64,000 nt of DNA from Haemonchus contortus (GCA_000469685.2 LS997566.1:45309442-45373441), one strand, 5' to 3'; counted from the first letter of the stretch, positions 1 to 15,400 are shown. The notes: generated from the letters alone by a model not told the origin. Program-made: numbers and translations.

Positions 1-405
1 GGAAACAAGCAAGCGAGCTTTTCTGCGGATTTGCTTATCTCGAATTCGCGCCATGTCTATGAACAATGTTGTTTTTTTTCATTTATTCGACCACTCTACC
101 CATTGTTTATTCCGATCTCTTCACTTTCTTGACCCATTCTAAATCCGAGTAATGGCTTTCGTATATCGACTGAATGCGTAGTTGAGTTATTTCCCCACTT
201 ATTTGCAAACTCAGCGCCTACTTTTATCCATGTCTTCTATTTCCGAGCGGCGTCGGGAACGGTATGAGGCGTCGGCATCGGTCTGAGGAACTACTGCCCC
301 TAATTTGGCGCAGAGTGATCAGAGCTCTTCTCCCTTTATGCACATACCGTATATCTAAACCCCCAACCTATCCATCCCATAATCGGCCAATATAAGACTT
401 TCCAG

Positions 406-3400
406 AGATGCTGGTACGGATGGTGAAATACGTGAAGCCCAAGAACAGTTCCTAAACGCTACCTGGATTCGTTATCTCACACAGGCTTTCGGTAGAGCAT
501 TTTTTACATTTCGGTGAGTTTATCTGGATTTTTCTGATAATCTGATTTTTTTTTATTTGGCAAACTCGAAATTATCAGAAGCCTCATGATAGTTTAGCTG
601 AAAATCTCACTTTCAGTACTGTTCTACCGAATCCTGCAGAATCCCTCTTCGTACCCGAACTGTGCCTTTCGGCTCGTATTTATCCATCTAATTTAACTTA
701 TGATCTCACTTTGACAGAGGTATTATTTCATTTTATTTGGTTTTTAAAATCTTGATCAGGAATAACGAAGATTAGTTCATTCAACCTTTTGATGGCCAGG
801 CCGAATGCGCATTCAGTATACGCCAAGCATTCGGCTTCCATTCAGAATCGTGGTGCGTTTCGAAAGCGTATTCGGCCTGAACAGTGACTTGCTGATTTAA
901 AGTGAGACTTGGGGTTTCAGCCAAATGGAGGACACAAAATAGGGCAGGAAATTCCTCTGGAAGAAAGCCGAGGGCTCAGCGCAACACAGGGAACGGATTG
1001 ATTTTGCTATGAGATTCAATCTTTTGCAATTAATACGGACTAGTCATCGCTTATTTCCCAGGGCTTACCCTGTCCTTGGTATGCGCCATGCATTTAGCTT
1101 CCATTCAGAATCATGATGCGTTTTGGATGCGTAATAGACCTGACTAGTGACTAGCTGATTGAAAATGGGACCATTGGAGTTAAAGCCAATTGGAGGACAC
1201 AAAATTGGTCAGGAAATTCTTCTGGAAGAAAGCCGAGGGTTCAGCGCATCACAGAAAACGAATTGATTTTGCTATGGGATACAATCTTTTGTAATTATTA
1301 CGGACTAGTCATCGCTTATTTCCCAGGGCATACCCTTCTCCTTGTCATGCCCCATGCATTCAGCTTCCATTCAGAATTATGATGCGTTTTGGATGCGTAA
1401 AAGGCCTGACCAGTGATTAGCTGATTTACAATGGTGACAATTGGGGTTTTAGCCCAATGAGGTACCCATTGTTGGCCAGTACACTCCACAGGTACTCTCC
1501 TTTACTTTAGGAGAACTGACTTCACTTCTCCTTCTTCTAGTCTAGAAGTATTAAGTTTTTTTTTCATCTGACCTGCTAGCTCGGGTAACTACACAAGTAT
1601 AGTTTGCAGAATAATTAGCAAAGATCGCTATGCCATTCCCATGCCTCCTGTTTCTATTGAGTCGCAGAGGTTCGTAGCGTCAGAGAGTCAGTTCTGTGGT
1701 GCTAAGTGTGGATGTTCCCGAATGATAGGTGACTTGTTGATTCGATCGCCGATCCAAAATTATAAGGTGTTGGCCTACAATAGCACCCATCGAGAGAACT
1801 TCGTGAAAGTACAAGTAGGAGTAGAAGTAAGCTCCAGTAATGTAATTCTGTATTTTAGCCTCTGAGACAATTACGAGAATGGGGCGAATTTTACAATGGC
1901 GTAGCCGCGGGTCTCTCCGTTGTTGGCGCGGATGTGGCACACGTAGATCATGAATGGCTTACTTTATGTCATACAAGCGACAAGGTGAGAGATTTTTTAT
2001 GTTTTTCATTATTTCTATGTCACTACGCTAATTAATGCCCCACCTTTTCGTCTGATGTCCAATAGAACTCGTTGGCATTATAGAAGGTAGCCCGTTGGTT
2101 TTACCAGACACCGCTATGAACTTCTAGGCTCACACCATTGATATTCAGTGATACCTGATGGTATGGATTGACAAGTGCTATGTCATTAGGCGTAATTTAA
2201 CCTTATTGCAGATTTCACCTCCTACTGCCTCGGGATTACTGTATGCGTTAGGCTTAAACGGTCATCTACCGAACTTCAATACGTTCTATGTACATGAAGT
2301 TTTGGCGACACTGGATAAGTTCTCATCCATAGCTTTACTACTCGGAATGGCCATGTCAAAGATCGGTACGGCTGATCGACAGGTGCGTCAATTTTTCCTG
2401 CAATGTTAATTTCTTTATGGAATAACTAGCCAACAGCTGGATATGACAGCATAGGGCAGAAGGCAGTCTTCGAAAGGCTTTAGAAACTAACTTATAATAT
2501 TGTGCCTAGCGGTAGAGACTACTTGAAAAGGCGTGTTTATTTGTCTGTAGGCACACTAGACTTGCCCAGAAACGCCCATCCAGAGTCACACAACAAAGGC
2601 ATACTCATAGATACACCTAAGTGCTCCAAAAACAGTTGATATTATTTTTGTTACACATACACAGAGAAGCACACAAAAACACCCACAAAGTTGCACCCTT
2701 GCGGACATACCCCCAGAGACATACGTAGAGGGGATAGGCACTGCTTTTAGAGATTTTATTAATAGTTTTATGAATATCGACTTAAGACATTTTGTTTGTT
2801 TTGGAATCATTCGAATTACTATAAAGAATTCGAATTTATATAACTCCAAAGATTCTCTGCATTCTCCCCAAGCATCCCCCCAATCAGAGTTTAATCCATT
2901 GCTTCGACGCCCTCTTTTCCTCTTCCTCGATGATGTAAAGTAACGAGTAGTAATATCGTGATCTCCTTTCTCTCTTATATTTATGAGATAGTTAAGCGCC
3001 CAGAGACACCCCGGGCTGGCACGAAAGAGGTGATACACAGCCAGCCGTTGCCACTCTTGAGATTTCGACCGCTTATATACTTAATCGGATGATCATCTCA
3101 GAACTCATATTTTGTATCTTGGCTTAACCTAATCACAAGATGGCTAAGCTCAGCTTACCAGTTTATCAAAGCGGTTTTGTGCCTACGCTTGTTATGGGTA
3201 GAAGTAGGCAGCACATATTGGGAGCTCAAGTTGTTCACGACGAAGATCTCAAATAAGTCAATGTGGTCCACCAAACCATTAACGGACTCAACTGAACCCT
3301 GACGTTATATTTCTTTAATTAAATAATTTCATATGTCCAAAATACAATTGAAGTTAACAAATATTTTATTAATGACAAATAAAACAACTCAGCAAACTTC

Positions 3401-6400
3401 TTCCATTTCAAGGCGTAACCTGATAACCATAATTAGAACCCGAATAACTTAAGGAAAGCATTCAAAACAAAACGATTAATGAATCACCTTCACACATTTC
3501 TAGTAAATTCATAGTTAAAGCCTGACAGAAAGAGCACTCAAATACAACCAAAATAATTAAAATATTATACAGGCGCAACGTATAATTAAGCACAAAACCG
3601 TAACAGTTTGACTCGTGTGTGTATAACACAGGATAATCTGATAAAGAACTATTAATATGATAGTCTAAGATGTTACTAAGTATTAGCAGTAATATTTGAT
3701 AATGATGATAAAATAGCCGTAATGGGAAGCCCTTTGAGAAGGCGCTTACCGGTAGATTAGAGTTATCGATAATGTAGTTTTGATCGTTTCACTGATCCTT
3801 CGTCCTCACCATTGTTGTTACTCTTGTAGCTTCTTTCTTGAAGATGAGCTCATTTAGTTGTTTACAGTATGTTTGCCTAACTTATAGGGCGGGACGACAC
3901 AATTAAAAGAGCCTCATTATGACAGTCTTGGGTTTCTATTGATCGGTTTGGCGGGAGATTTTCGTTCAGTGTAGCATCCCAAAGCGGATTATCTAGGCTA
4001 GCTAAATCAAACTACAATCTCCCACTATCATTTGGGATTTGAAAAAATCAAATTGATAACTATAACAGACCCAATGATGTAAGTCAAATGCAAATTTCGC
4101 TGGACAAATGTGAAAAATTGGTATTGCTGTGAAGGTGCGGAAAGAGGATATTTACCCCAGGTATACCCTACCATTATCCTTGGTTATCGCCTCGTAATCG
4201 CCTAATACCTAGCCCAGATCGCCTGATAAGATATGCATACGTTACTAAACCCAGATTAAATCCATTCAGGAATATCCGCACTTAGGTATTCTACGAAGTC
4301 AGAAAACATTGAGCTCAGCATAGGGAAGAGCTTACTCGATGATGTACGTAACCATGGATGCTTTAATAATTGTTGACATGTAGGGCGACGATTTTCATCA
4401 ATGTCGAGAGCATCATTGATTATACCTAAATAAAAAATAATTTTAGGTGAGAAATAATCCAAATAAAACGGGACTCACTTAGAGTTGATTGGTCCAACGG
4501 CTTCAAAAGCGGTGGTAGTTCACCATTTACCCATAGAGCATAGTTAGTGTCACTGCTGGAACGAAGAATTCTATTGGATATCAATCGATACTGGGGGAAA
4601 ACGGCCAACTTACATATCAGCTCGATCCCATGCAAGATCACCGGTGAGCATTACAATTAGAACAATACCGGCTGACCATACATCGTTTTTCGGCCCACTG
4701 AAAAACAACAAATTAAAATTTTCGAGTCTTATGAAAACCGTTTTATTCCTAGGTAACAAATGAGTAACCTGTAGTCAGTATTGAAAACTTGTGGTGAGAG
4801 ATACTCATAAGACCCGCATATTCGTGATAATCGACGATCAGGCTCATCGTCAGATTCACGATAGCAATCAGCTAATCCGAAATCAGCGATTTTGAGATTA
4901 CCTTGAATCAGGTAATGCTATCGATTTTACGGCATAGAGTAATCTCCAAGTAAGGGGGAATCAATCTTACCTCGTTTATCTATCAAAATATTTTCGGGTT
5001 TAATATCACGATGAGCAACGTAGAGGCCATGTAAAAAGGAGAGACCTTGGAGGAGTTGTCGAAAATAGTTAGCAGCTCTTCTTCGATCAATTCCGCCTTT
5101 ATTCACTGAAAGTATCTCAATGTCCTTTTTTCTCATAAGGATTAAGCCATGCATACCTTTACGTTGAGAGATTGATTTAAAAGCATTTTTCAAAAAAAAC
5201 TTACTAGCTATTTCAAAAAGATCACTCCCGTCCACATATTCCAAATAGATGTGCTTTTCATTTAAAACATGATCAACACGAGAACCATAACAGCGTACAA
5301 TGTACTTATTATTGGCTTCAGTTAATGTTTGTTGAAGCATAACCTGAAATCGATGTGATCAGATAAATTTTATCGGCAATACGCACTAGATTCATGCAAA
5401 TTTTTCTTGTAAGCGGCCTCGTAATTTATTTCATTTATTATTATTTATTTATTTATTTATTCAGTAATCCATTTCTTTGAATTTGTTTATTTATTATACA
5501 TTTTTGCATCTATAACTCCCTTGTTATCTTGATTTATTTGTTGTTATGTACTACATGCTCGCAATTCGAAATTTGCTCCCATTACAACTCAGTGTTCTCG
5601 ACGTGGGTGCAACTGATGTAGTCAAACTAGGCCTGGGAAAGCACCACATGCTGGATGGATTGAATTCTGCTTAATGTCCCATAGGTGACGTCAATGCTAC
5701 AGCCTAAATACGTCCATTCCCATCCCGTTTTATTTTCTTCAGAGAGCCGGAATAATTGAACATCACATCCCTATGCAACTCATCAAAGCCTCGAAAGTAA
5801 CTTGGTTTAGATTTGCGTCATGCAATGATGTCACGGCTTATCAAGTCTAATTTAATCCTATAAGTTCATCTGCATGAGCATGAGTTTGCCGCGTTGGCAG
5901 CCGCGGACTTTGCGCCCACTTACTTTGCACCTTTCTCTGCATCTCGCTCGTTCATTGTACTTTGCCCTCTGCAGGCGCATGGTTGTCAAGAAAAAAGACA
6001 ACGAGAGAGTAATGCTTATCGAATTACTCGGCTTACCACTAGGTAATCTATAGGTCTATGGAATATATATTGAACTAATGAACTAACTATGAAGGTTTTG
6101 GCACCCGCTTAATCGCCCGTTTGCCCCTAATCTATTCGAAATTAGCAATTCTTAGGTTACGGCTATTTTGAAGCCATTTTCTACTGTCAATAGAAGTGCT
6201 AGTGGAAAAAAAAGGTTTTTTTATATCTTCATACAAAACGACGTAGCATAGCAATCAATCAAGTAGGATTAAAGTTTGGGAATGGGAGACCTTCCTCACC
6301 TCATAATCAACCTCCTCAAGCTGTTTCGAATTCAATTTTGACAAACGAATACGTTTCAGTGCTATTTTCCGAGCAGAAACGACACTACGGCTTAGAGGGT

Positions 6401-9400
6401 TGGCAATCAGACTAACTTCTCCAAAGCTTCCTGAAATCGTCAGATTAGAGCTAGCCGGTTTGACTGCGTCAACACTTCCATAAGCAGTCTGAGCTTACCA
6501 GATCCTAGATCTTTGATGATGTTGTAATGAATTGGAAGAGGCTCTGATTCCTCTGATGTTGTTGGGCTATAACTGTTAAGATCGGCGTCTTCATTGCTGT
6601 TACATGACCGTATACTCGGGCTTCTGGGTTCCTGGGAGGGCGACCCATCATATCCGGAATCGGTGGATGCGGGCGAGCATGACGTCGATACATATGAATC
6701 AGGATGGCAACCATAGCGTTTATAGTGTTCGCCATTGAATATGGTAGATATAGAGGAAAGAAAAGCCATCATACGGAGAGAAATCGATTACGGCAAAGGA
6801 CATAAGCAAGTCTGCAATAGGGCTGTAGTAATAACTTTGCAGATAAGGCGGAGTTGACCTCAGGTCGTAGCCGATATCTGCTGGGCACGGCTAACCTATC
6901 GGCCACCTTATAGATCTTGTAAGAACTCACCTTTGATGCAATGGCTGCAAGTGTAACTGTGAGTGATATCCTCACAACCTCAAAATGTGTACAAATCACA
7001 GCAGCGAGAAAGACGAAGTCTGAAAGTAGCACTAGAAACGAGCATCGGGTTCAACTATTTCAATCTAATCGCATTACAACGGAAATGTTCGGAACATGCG
7101 AGAAAAATGCCACAGCGTTCGGAAAGAATTGCCTTACATTAAGATTTCTTCATTGGAATTGACCCCATCGATATAACCTGCTTGCGATATTCACAATTTA
7201 CCGCGTCAGAACGAAGACGGTGCGAAAGCGCTACTCAAAGGGTCAATTAGGTTAGGGACAAGGCGAATACTTAACAAATCCTTAATATCGTGAGAAATTC
7301 CAATTTATTATTATTAGCCCTCTGATATCATAGTTTCTGCTAGCCCATAAAGCAATTATCTCTACACTACATGCGGAGATTGGATAGCTATCGAGAAATG
7401 TACTCTTATTCACCAAATACCAGGAGAATCAAAGAACGATCAAGTTATGCTTTATCAGTGATGGGAGAATGAGACAAAAAGTTCGAATTGCACAAATTTT
7501 CGATTAAGTAGCTTTTGGAACGTGTAGAACTTATTTCACAAAAAGGAAAAATGAATCCAAGGAAGATTGTGTCACTCAAACGTTTTCTTCAATGATAACA
7601 CACAAATCCGTTTTGATTTCGAGAAATTTCTAAATTTCGCAAATCGCGTGATGACATAATGACGCCGACTGATGACAAATATATGACAGCGAATGAATAA
7701 CACCGATCGGGTTTCTGCTCAATGCCAATGAAAAAATTGGTGATGCGGAAAGGTGAAAGTAACATCAAGTGAACTTCATAACGTATGTAAGTAGTAAGAA
7801 AAAGATTTTTCGGGTATTTCGTAAGGCTTGGGTAGAAATAGTTCCATTGGTACCGTTCCGGGGTTTCTTGCGTTTTGCACTGCAGATTCACAACAAAATG
7901 CGCTTGAACATTGCAGGCCATGGGGCCATTGTATCCTAGGGAATCAGAAGAAGTGGCTTTTCTATTATTCGTAGATCAGCGGGCACCGGGTAGGCCAAAG
8001 GAGAAAGGAAACTCCTATTTTCATGGTTAACTCTGACTTTGGCTCTAAAGTTGCAGGGCTGGTCTTCCTCCTACTGTGGCGAATAATGTCTGCCAAATTT
8101 CTACGTATTCGAGAGGTGTCTTATTAATCGATAAACAAATACTAATACGCTTACTTGTCACGTAGCGGCAGACAGCCTTCCAAATGACCTGGGCCGTTAC
8201 TGCCAGTTGGTATCGGTGGTCGGTGTTAAAAAGTTATGTACATTCTTCTTGAAGTAATGGTTAATAAACACGATTATAGAAACTAGAAGTCCAATTTGGT
8301 ATGAGGACTGAACCATTTTGTCAAAACCGTATCAACTGAGAGTAGCAATTTATTTCGCAAATTCTCTAAACAACAATTCTAACCATAATACGACGAAAAC
8401 GCATAATTCAATACCCATAAGGCAAAGGGATATAAAGACGAAGGGGAACCCGTCAGTATAAGGAATTTGACGAAAAATCAAATTATTCGATAAACATCTC
8501 GGATAGAAGTGAATCGATAACACCTAAGATTATCCATGAGAACATCAATACATAAATGTATCGCTCGGCACGGTACAAGTAGAGAGAGACGACGAGCGAC
8601 CAATGAAATGAGTCACTTATAACAATTGGTGGGATTCCTTGTGACAATAATTCATAGATTGGGTGAGTAATGTATCACGAAAGTGTAAAGTTGGTAAAAG
8701 ACCGACGGAAGTATGTGAAATGCATGGATTGGTTGTAGTCTTTGCATGAATCGCTGAATTTAAAAAAGCGAAAACGGATACGGTCTACATTATCGATTTC
8801 TTTTTTTAAACAAAATTTCTAATCTACGGAATTATAACGAACACGTTTAAAATCACAATGCTGTCCGTGAGCTGCCATAAGGAATCACTTTTGAAGCACG
8901 TTAACCATGAGTATGAAGAAAGTGAGCGATGACGATAATAGTCGTTCAAAGAACAGAACAACGTCGACGGGTGCAGTAATTATGGAAAGAGCCACGTATC
9001 ATAATGCTAACCACGGATGGTCGAGTATGTCACTACTTGATGGACGAGTTTTTTCATTCACGTCTAATATGTATTCCAGAATCTCTGCAAATAATCATCA
9101 TTCGAAAATGTATGTTGCTAAGTGCCATGACATTTAGATTCAGCACATCGTTTGCATACGGCTCAGTTTAGTCATCAAATTGCCAAAGGCATAAGTTTTG
9201 GAGCATTCACCCCCTTTCTACAGGCCACACATGGGCAGGTATAGAACACTTAGACCTCATTTATGGGGGCCATCCCATGAACCTTTTGATACCACAAAAA
9301 GGTGACGAACTATTAATTTAAGCACTTTCGAGATGACATAGAACGTTATATTCACTCAAGCAACAGTCCTCAGTGGCCCTCACATTTGGGGTTTCAACGA

Positions 9401-12400
9401 AGAAATACGAAAATTAGATATCTCAATAGATGCAATAGCTAACCTAGCGTTCCGGGCGTCAAACGGTCGAATGGGCGTGGCAGTTTCCTCTCTAGCCATA
9501 ATGAGAAATGCGGATCGCTTCTGAAAAACGGTACAAAACATCTCTTTGCCAAATGGCTTGCAAGCATCAATGCACGATTAGCAAAAAGCTTTCAGAGATT
9601 TGCTTTACAGCTTAGTGAAATTCTAAATATAGTGCTAAAAATAACTAAATAATTTTGCTAAGCTTGCCTTCTCGCTTTTCTCCAACAACGTCGCCCAGCA
9701 ATCATGAGAAGTAAGATGACTCCTGATGACCATACGTCATTTTTAGTGCCTCTGTAAAATAGTCGTTTAAGTAAAAGGAGGATAAAATTCGTGGAACTGC
9801 AGGGTTCGGGAAGTTGGGAATTCTCACGAAACCATCTGACAGCAAAAAATTCAAGTCTTTTGTACTTGTCACGTTTCTACACTCTTTCTAACTGCTCATT
9901 TCTTTACATTCATTCATTCATTCATTCATTCTCATTTGAATCGAGAAAAATCGACCTAGGCATTTGCCAATGAGCAGAAAGAAAAAGCTGTTGTTGGCAA
10001 TCACGATATAGCTGGGAGATTAGCTAGTAGATAATCTCAAAAGTATGCATGAGATGGCCAAAAACTTGCACTTACAAGTACTTCTTTTTGAACATTTGCG
10101 GTGACATATAGTCACGAGTGCCACACATACGATCCAGCGGAATTTCTTGGTTGGTGTGGGTGAATTCTATCTTCGTAGCCATACCAAAATCAGTGATTTT
10201 TAATAGTCCTAAAATCTTTCTGAATTAATTGTAGCCTTGGGATCCTTTCCACTGAAAAGTTCTACAGGCAACAGGAACCATGTTACTTCAAACACCTACC
10301 ATTACTATTAATGATTAAGTTGTCCGGCTTAAGATCTCGATGTGCTATGCCAATGTTATGCAGGAAATCCACTCCTCGCATAAGTTGGCGATAATAATCC
10401 CGCGCTCTATGCACTCCGATTCCTCCGTGACGTCTTGAGTCTAAAAACGTAGGCGTCTTCCTCCAATCATGCAGAGTTCGAGGGAACTTATATTTATTTC
10501 AACACCTCAAATAATTGTCCTAACGAACTAAATCGAATCTTTTCTACTTCAATGCAAAGATCTATATGACGATACATGAGTTATTTTGCGCTCTATTTAT
10601 GGAGCAGTCTACACATAAATACCAATAAACAAATATACCTTTGCCCTAGCTGATCAGGCACTCACCAATTACGGTCCATAAATCATCACGATTGACGTAT
10701 TCGAGGAAGATCTGCAGTTGATTTAACTCTACTTCATAATTAGACCCATAGCATTGAACGATGTTTGGATGTCGCTGTGGACTTAATGCGTTTTGCAATG
10801 CTACCTAAAATTAGAAATTGGGTCTATTTATACGCCATTTCCTTTTCAGTGCACAGCGTAGGAGTGGAGAATTCAGTACCTCAGCACGATTACTACTCTT
10901 TCTTAAATGATATTCTACAGAGTCATTTTATCACTATTGCTAGTTGTATCTATGCCCTATCTACCTATTTCCATCTGAACGAGTTTTTAAGATTAGGTTC
11001 CCACTGCAGTGCATCACACTTTCTCTTGCTGACACTCATCCCTCCATCTCTCACTGATGGGATGGGAATTTACGGTTTGCCTGGTAAGAAATTCCACCCG
11101 TACGCTATGCTTTGCTCTGCACCTAACAATCCGACAGTACAAATGGGGTCAAACCTAGCAAAAACGCACAATATCATTAGAGCTATCTGAAAGGGCAGAA
11201 ATACTAAAAGTACCTCTGTCTTCGAGCATGAGAAAGTACAGTTGGGCAACTAAGATCGGTCCTCCCATGGGTGCCGCATTAGCACTCTGCAGCACCGCAT
11301 GTAATAGTTGTTGCAAGTAGAATTTAAAACAAAAACTAGTAGCTAACTAACTGAAAATTACTCACTTCATTTCGAAATTTTTGTTTTGATCCTTCTCGCC
11401 TATGATCGAGATCGATGACTTTAAGTGCAATGACATCATTGGGAATGTATTTGCGATTGAACGGATTACGAATTAGATGCACTTCACCGTAGGCTCCTAA
11501 ATATTTGAGTATTATGTAATTTTGAGAACTGTGGTCTCCAAGGGTGCTATGAGGCAGTGCTCTGTTATTTCTTCCGTTTTTTCAAAGACGAATGTTTACG
11601 CATCGTGCCAGCTGCACTGAACGTTCACTGAACCCCAGTGTCATGAGTGTCGCTCCATTTGTGTAACTGCGTAGCGAGCAAAAAACAGTGGGATTAATTC
11701 ATGGGAATTATTTGTTCGCCGCTTCACTACATTCGCTATATAAATGTTTAGAAATAATGTAAGGCAATGAATTGCTTCAGACTATCTTTTCTAGAAAAGT
11801 CTCAAAAAGAGAAATATAATATGATGCAGCTAAAAGAGCAAACTCTCACGCATCCCGTCTTGCATCTTTCAAATCAGCTCAAACATTTCATATAGGCAGA
11901 AAACTTCTCATAGATGAGGTCAGAATAACGCCCTCTAGATATTGAGCCAGCTTTTCTACATTTGCATGAGCATAGACTTGCGGAAAGGAGACACTAGGAC
12001 AAAGCTAAGCCCACCTGTACCAAGTAACTTTAGCGAATGATATTCATGACGTATAGTTCGATGTGACGAGGAGGATGACCGTGGAGCGTATTCCGACGAC
12101 GAATCGCAATCCGAGTCATCGAGGCTTCTTGGAGGATCTGGCTTGTAAAGACAATGACATGATCGACCTGTGATGAATTCGCTGGGCAGTGAGTCATCGT
12201 ATGCCGAACTGGTCCAATAAAGACGATGATCCATCTTAAACGGAATACAAAACTTAATCGGAGCAATGTCAAAGTAAATCATCAGCGGTTTCAAGGAAAA
12301 TTGTTGAAGGAATTGTATAACAGTCAAACATTTGACGACAGCCTACTCTGTCCCTATGCCATTTAGTCAATTTTCCTTCGATTTCGGTTTCGAAGGAAAA

Positions 12401-15400
12401 TCGAACTGGCGGAAGATGTGGCTTAGCCCTGCTTCCTGTCCCAAAAACAGCTCACTTCAATTGAATGTGAGCAAATTTTGGAAAAGGAATGAAGAGAAAG
12501 TTAAGTCATAATGGAACTAAGGACTGAAAGCCAATATTGTAGTAGTAATTCTGTAACTGTTCAACCTCTCATTAGCTTAGACCGTGCATACTATCCTGGC
12601 TTTTCATTCGACAGGTAAACAGATCTGAAATAACGATACCCTTTACTTTTTTCTTTCAAAGCGACTGCCCTTACGTCTTGTGACCAAGTCAGAGATGCAG
12701 AGCATAGCCTAGCCTGTACCAGCGAATGTTACGCAGTGTCACGAAGCATGAAAGAGGGGTTTCAAGGAATCATTCAGCACTCCGTGAACAAAAACTACCC
12801 AGAAAACACTTAGAATAATTGAACAGCTTAAAATGACTGATATGTTTGGGAGATGTTAATCAAATGATAGAACTGATGTATGAATGAAGCTGTAGCTGAG
12901 CCATATTGACAGCGATTGATGGAAGAGATTACTGGAAAGCGGATAGGATGCACTTAGTGTGGTGGCATAGAAACAACGAATTATAAGGATTTAAAGCAGC
13001 GAAGAAACAATTTCAGACATACGAAAACACAAACTACATACTAAAATAATGGGTAGGCAAAAAAGTGCTTATATTTTGAGTATTCCAAAAATTTGTCATA
13101 AATGGTAACTACCTGTTTTTCGAAGCTATTTATATTTATAGACTGGGTATCAATGATAAGTGGCTAAATATTTCTTTCTTTACATAAAAAAGTACTATAT
13201 TTAATGAAATATATGCAATTACTTAGTTCTAACCTGATAGAAACTCGATGAGATAGGTAATAAGTACTTCCGAAAAGAAAAGAAAAAACCTAATGTTATA
13301 GGAGTTGAGTACGGTTCTTTTGAAAGCGAATTTTGGATTCGATACATCACCAACAATTTTATTTTGCTTGGATATGGAAATGTGAAAATATGTTAATATG
13401 ATAATATACAAAACCAGCCGTCAGCTATTCTGCTGCATTTCAGGCATTCATAAAGAAAAATCCGGAGAGTAATACTATTTGAGGTTTTTTGGCCTAAAAT
13501 TAACAGTCTAGTTTGTAAAAAACAAACCGCAAAACGGGTCATTGCGAATAGTGACGAAAGAGTTGTTCAAGTGATTTTCGAAATGCTCGGGGAAGCCGAG
13601 GGTGGGAGGGTGGCTGCGAACTCTGACAGTTGTAGCGCTAACGCCAGCGCTTGCACTATCTATGTACTTTTGGTCGCGATGGGTCGCAGTGATTGCTCTT
13701 TGAAGGCCCGTCCTGGACAAGAAACACATTGAAGGAAAGAGCGGAATGAGGTCGCCTGGCCAACGCCGTAATAAATTATTCCATCGCCTGTATGAAGAAC
13801 CAAACTGGTGCAACCTGTTGTCGCAGTTCATCCCGCTTAGTTAGTGCAACCACTCCCCAGTCAAGAGATTGTATTGATTTTCCACCCACTAAATCAATAT
13901 TGCTAGTCGTAGGTAAACTTGAGTAAGATAACGTGCGAAGGCGAATGTGCGAAATGTTTACTCAAGTTACAACAGCTGGAAAACGTTCCTCAAAAAGCCC
14001 GTGTAGAAAACATACCGTAATGAAAATACAAGGCAGAAAGAAGGTTCAGCTCAGGATCCAAACTTTTATCATGGACTGCCTGTTACACAACCAGTACATC
14101 AAAAGACAGTCGTGGGACTGATTGCGGAAGGAATTCAGGTCCGCAATGGATCTTACTTTTGGTAAACAACTTTTACCCACGGACTTTCTAGTGCGACCAT
14201 GAAAACCAGGTAAATATTTGACGCTATTCGTTCTATTCATTTATATCAAACACTTTAGATAACGTGCGTAGCGAGAAAAGCATTGTGTTTGCTCTTAAAA
14301 GGAGTGTAGGCCTATAAAAACAGCCATCCTTTTCTGCTGCAATCGAAAAGTAGCCATTTTGTGGTGAATGGGAGAATTCAATGAAGCAAACACTTGAAGA
14401 CTAACGGGAAATGGGTGACTCAAAAGAAAGCCAATCTCGAAACACCGAAAAAACCCAATTCTGACGAAACCCTTTAATAAATGCGAAACACAGAGGGGAA
14501 GATTTCTTTGCAAAGTAGTTGGGAACCCAAAGTTCGATAAAAAGAAGGAAAACAGGTTATAATGGTGGAAATGAGCGCACAAACGATCGCAATAATGGTC
14601 AAACGTTGTATGAAATGCTAATCTTCCGCGCCGTCTAATTGATGGCATGCATTTGTTGTTGAGAAAGCAAAAACATCAGAAATGAAGTCGTTCAGAGAAC
14701 GTGCACGCTTGAATTTCTTTTTCTATAGAAAACTAATCTGGCCGTTCCAGCAAAAACTATGCGATCTTAAGGTAAAAAGTCTTGTATGAAAAAGTCAACT
14801 TCGGTAGAAAAAAACGTATAAATGGGACCAACCTCATAAATAGTAGTAAGCGAAATATCTTTTAGAAATTCCAGAACAAAAGTAAATATCTGCGAAAATC
14901 CACAGAGATTTTTATTAATATTTTATACATTGAATTATTATTAGTTTTATAAATTGGTGGTATGACTTCTCTTCTTTTTTTCGATCAATAAATCAAAATA
15001 GAACCAACTCTCATTAAAATTCCCGGATCGTCATAGCCAAAAATTTTCCTTCGGCAAGCCAGTATACGAATTGGTTTGGAACAAAGGAGGATAGCGATTC
15101 GTAAATCCGAAATGGGTGGAGTTTTTGCCAGCCCGGGCGCAATCATGACAGGTCTTTGTCTAGAGAATCGATACATGCTGGTTTATTTGCACTGAGATCT
15201 CGTCTTTGATCAGGTGTACAAGTTGGTTGAGATTGCTATCACATAGACGATCAATACATATGCTTTTTACGTCAAGTAGGAAATCAAACTCATTATTACA
15301 GTCTTGTTCGTTTTGTACTAATCAAGCGAAATTAATTTGCTTTGATTTTTTTTCAGTTTGATTCTAAAAATATCTATAAGGGAAGAACGCAATTAAATCT

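Noticed and set aside
9668..9751. Reading kinase copy B as truncated at ..CWRKARRQA followed by stop
   Set aside because: A GC-AG intron restores the frame and the downstream exons match copy A through to HPWL, so the gene is complete.
10765..11190. A 141-codon plus-strand frame
   Set aside because: It overlaps an exon and an intron of kinase copy B on the other strand and shows no motif of its own.
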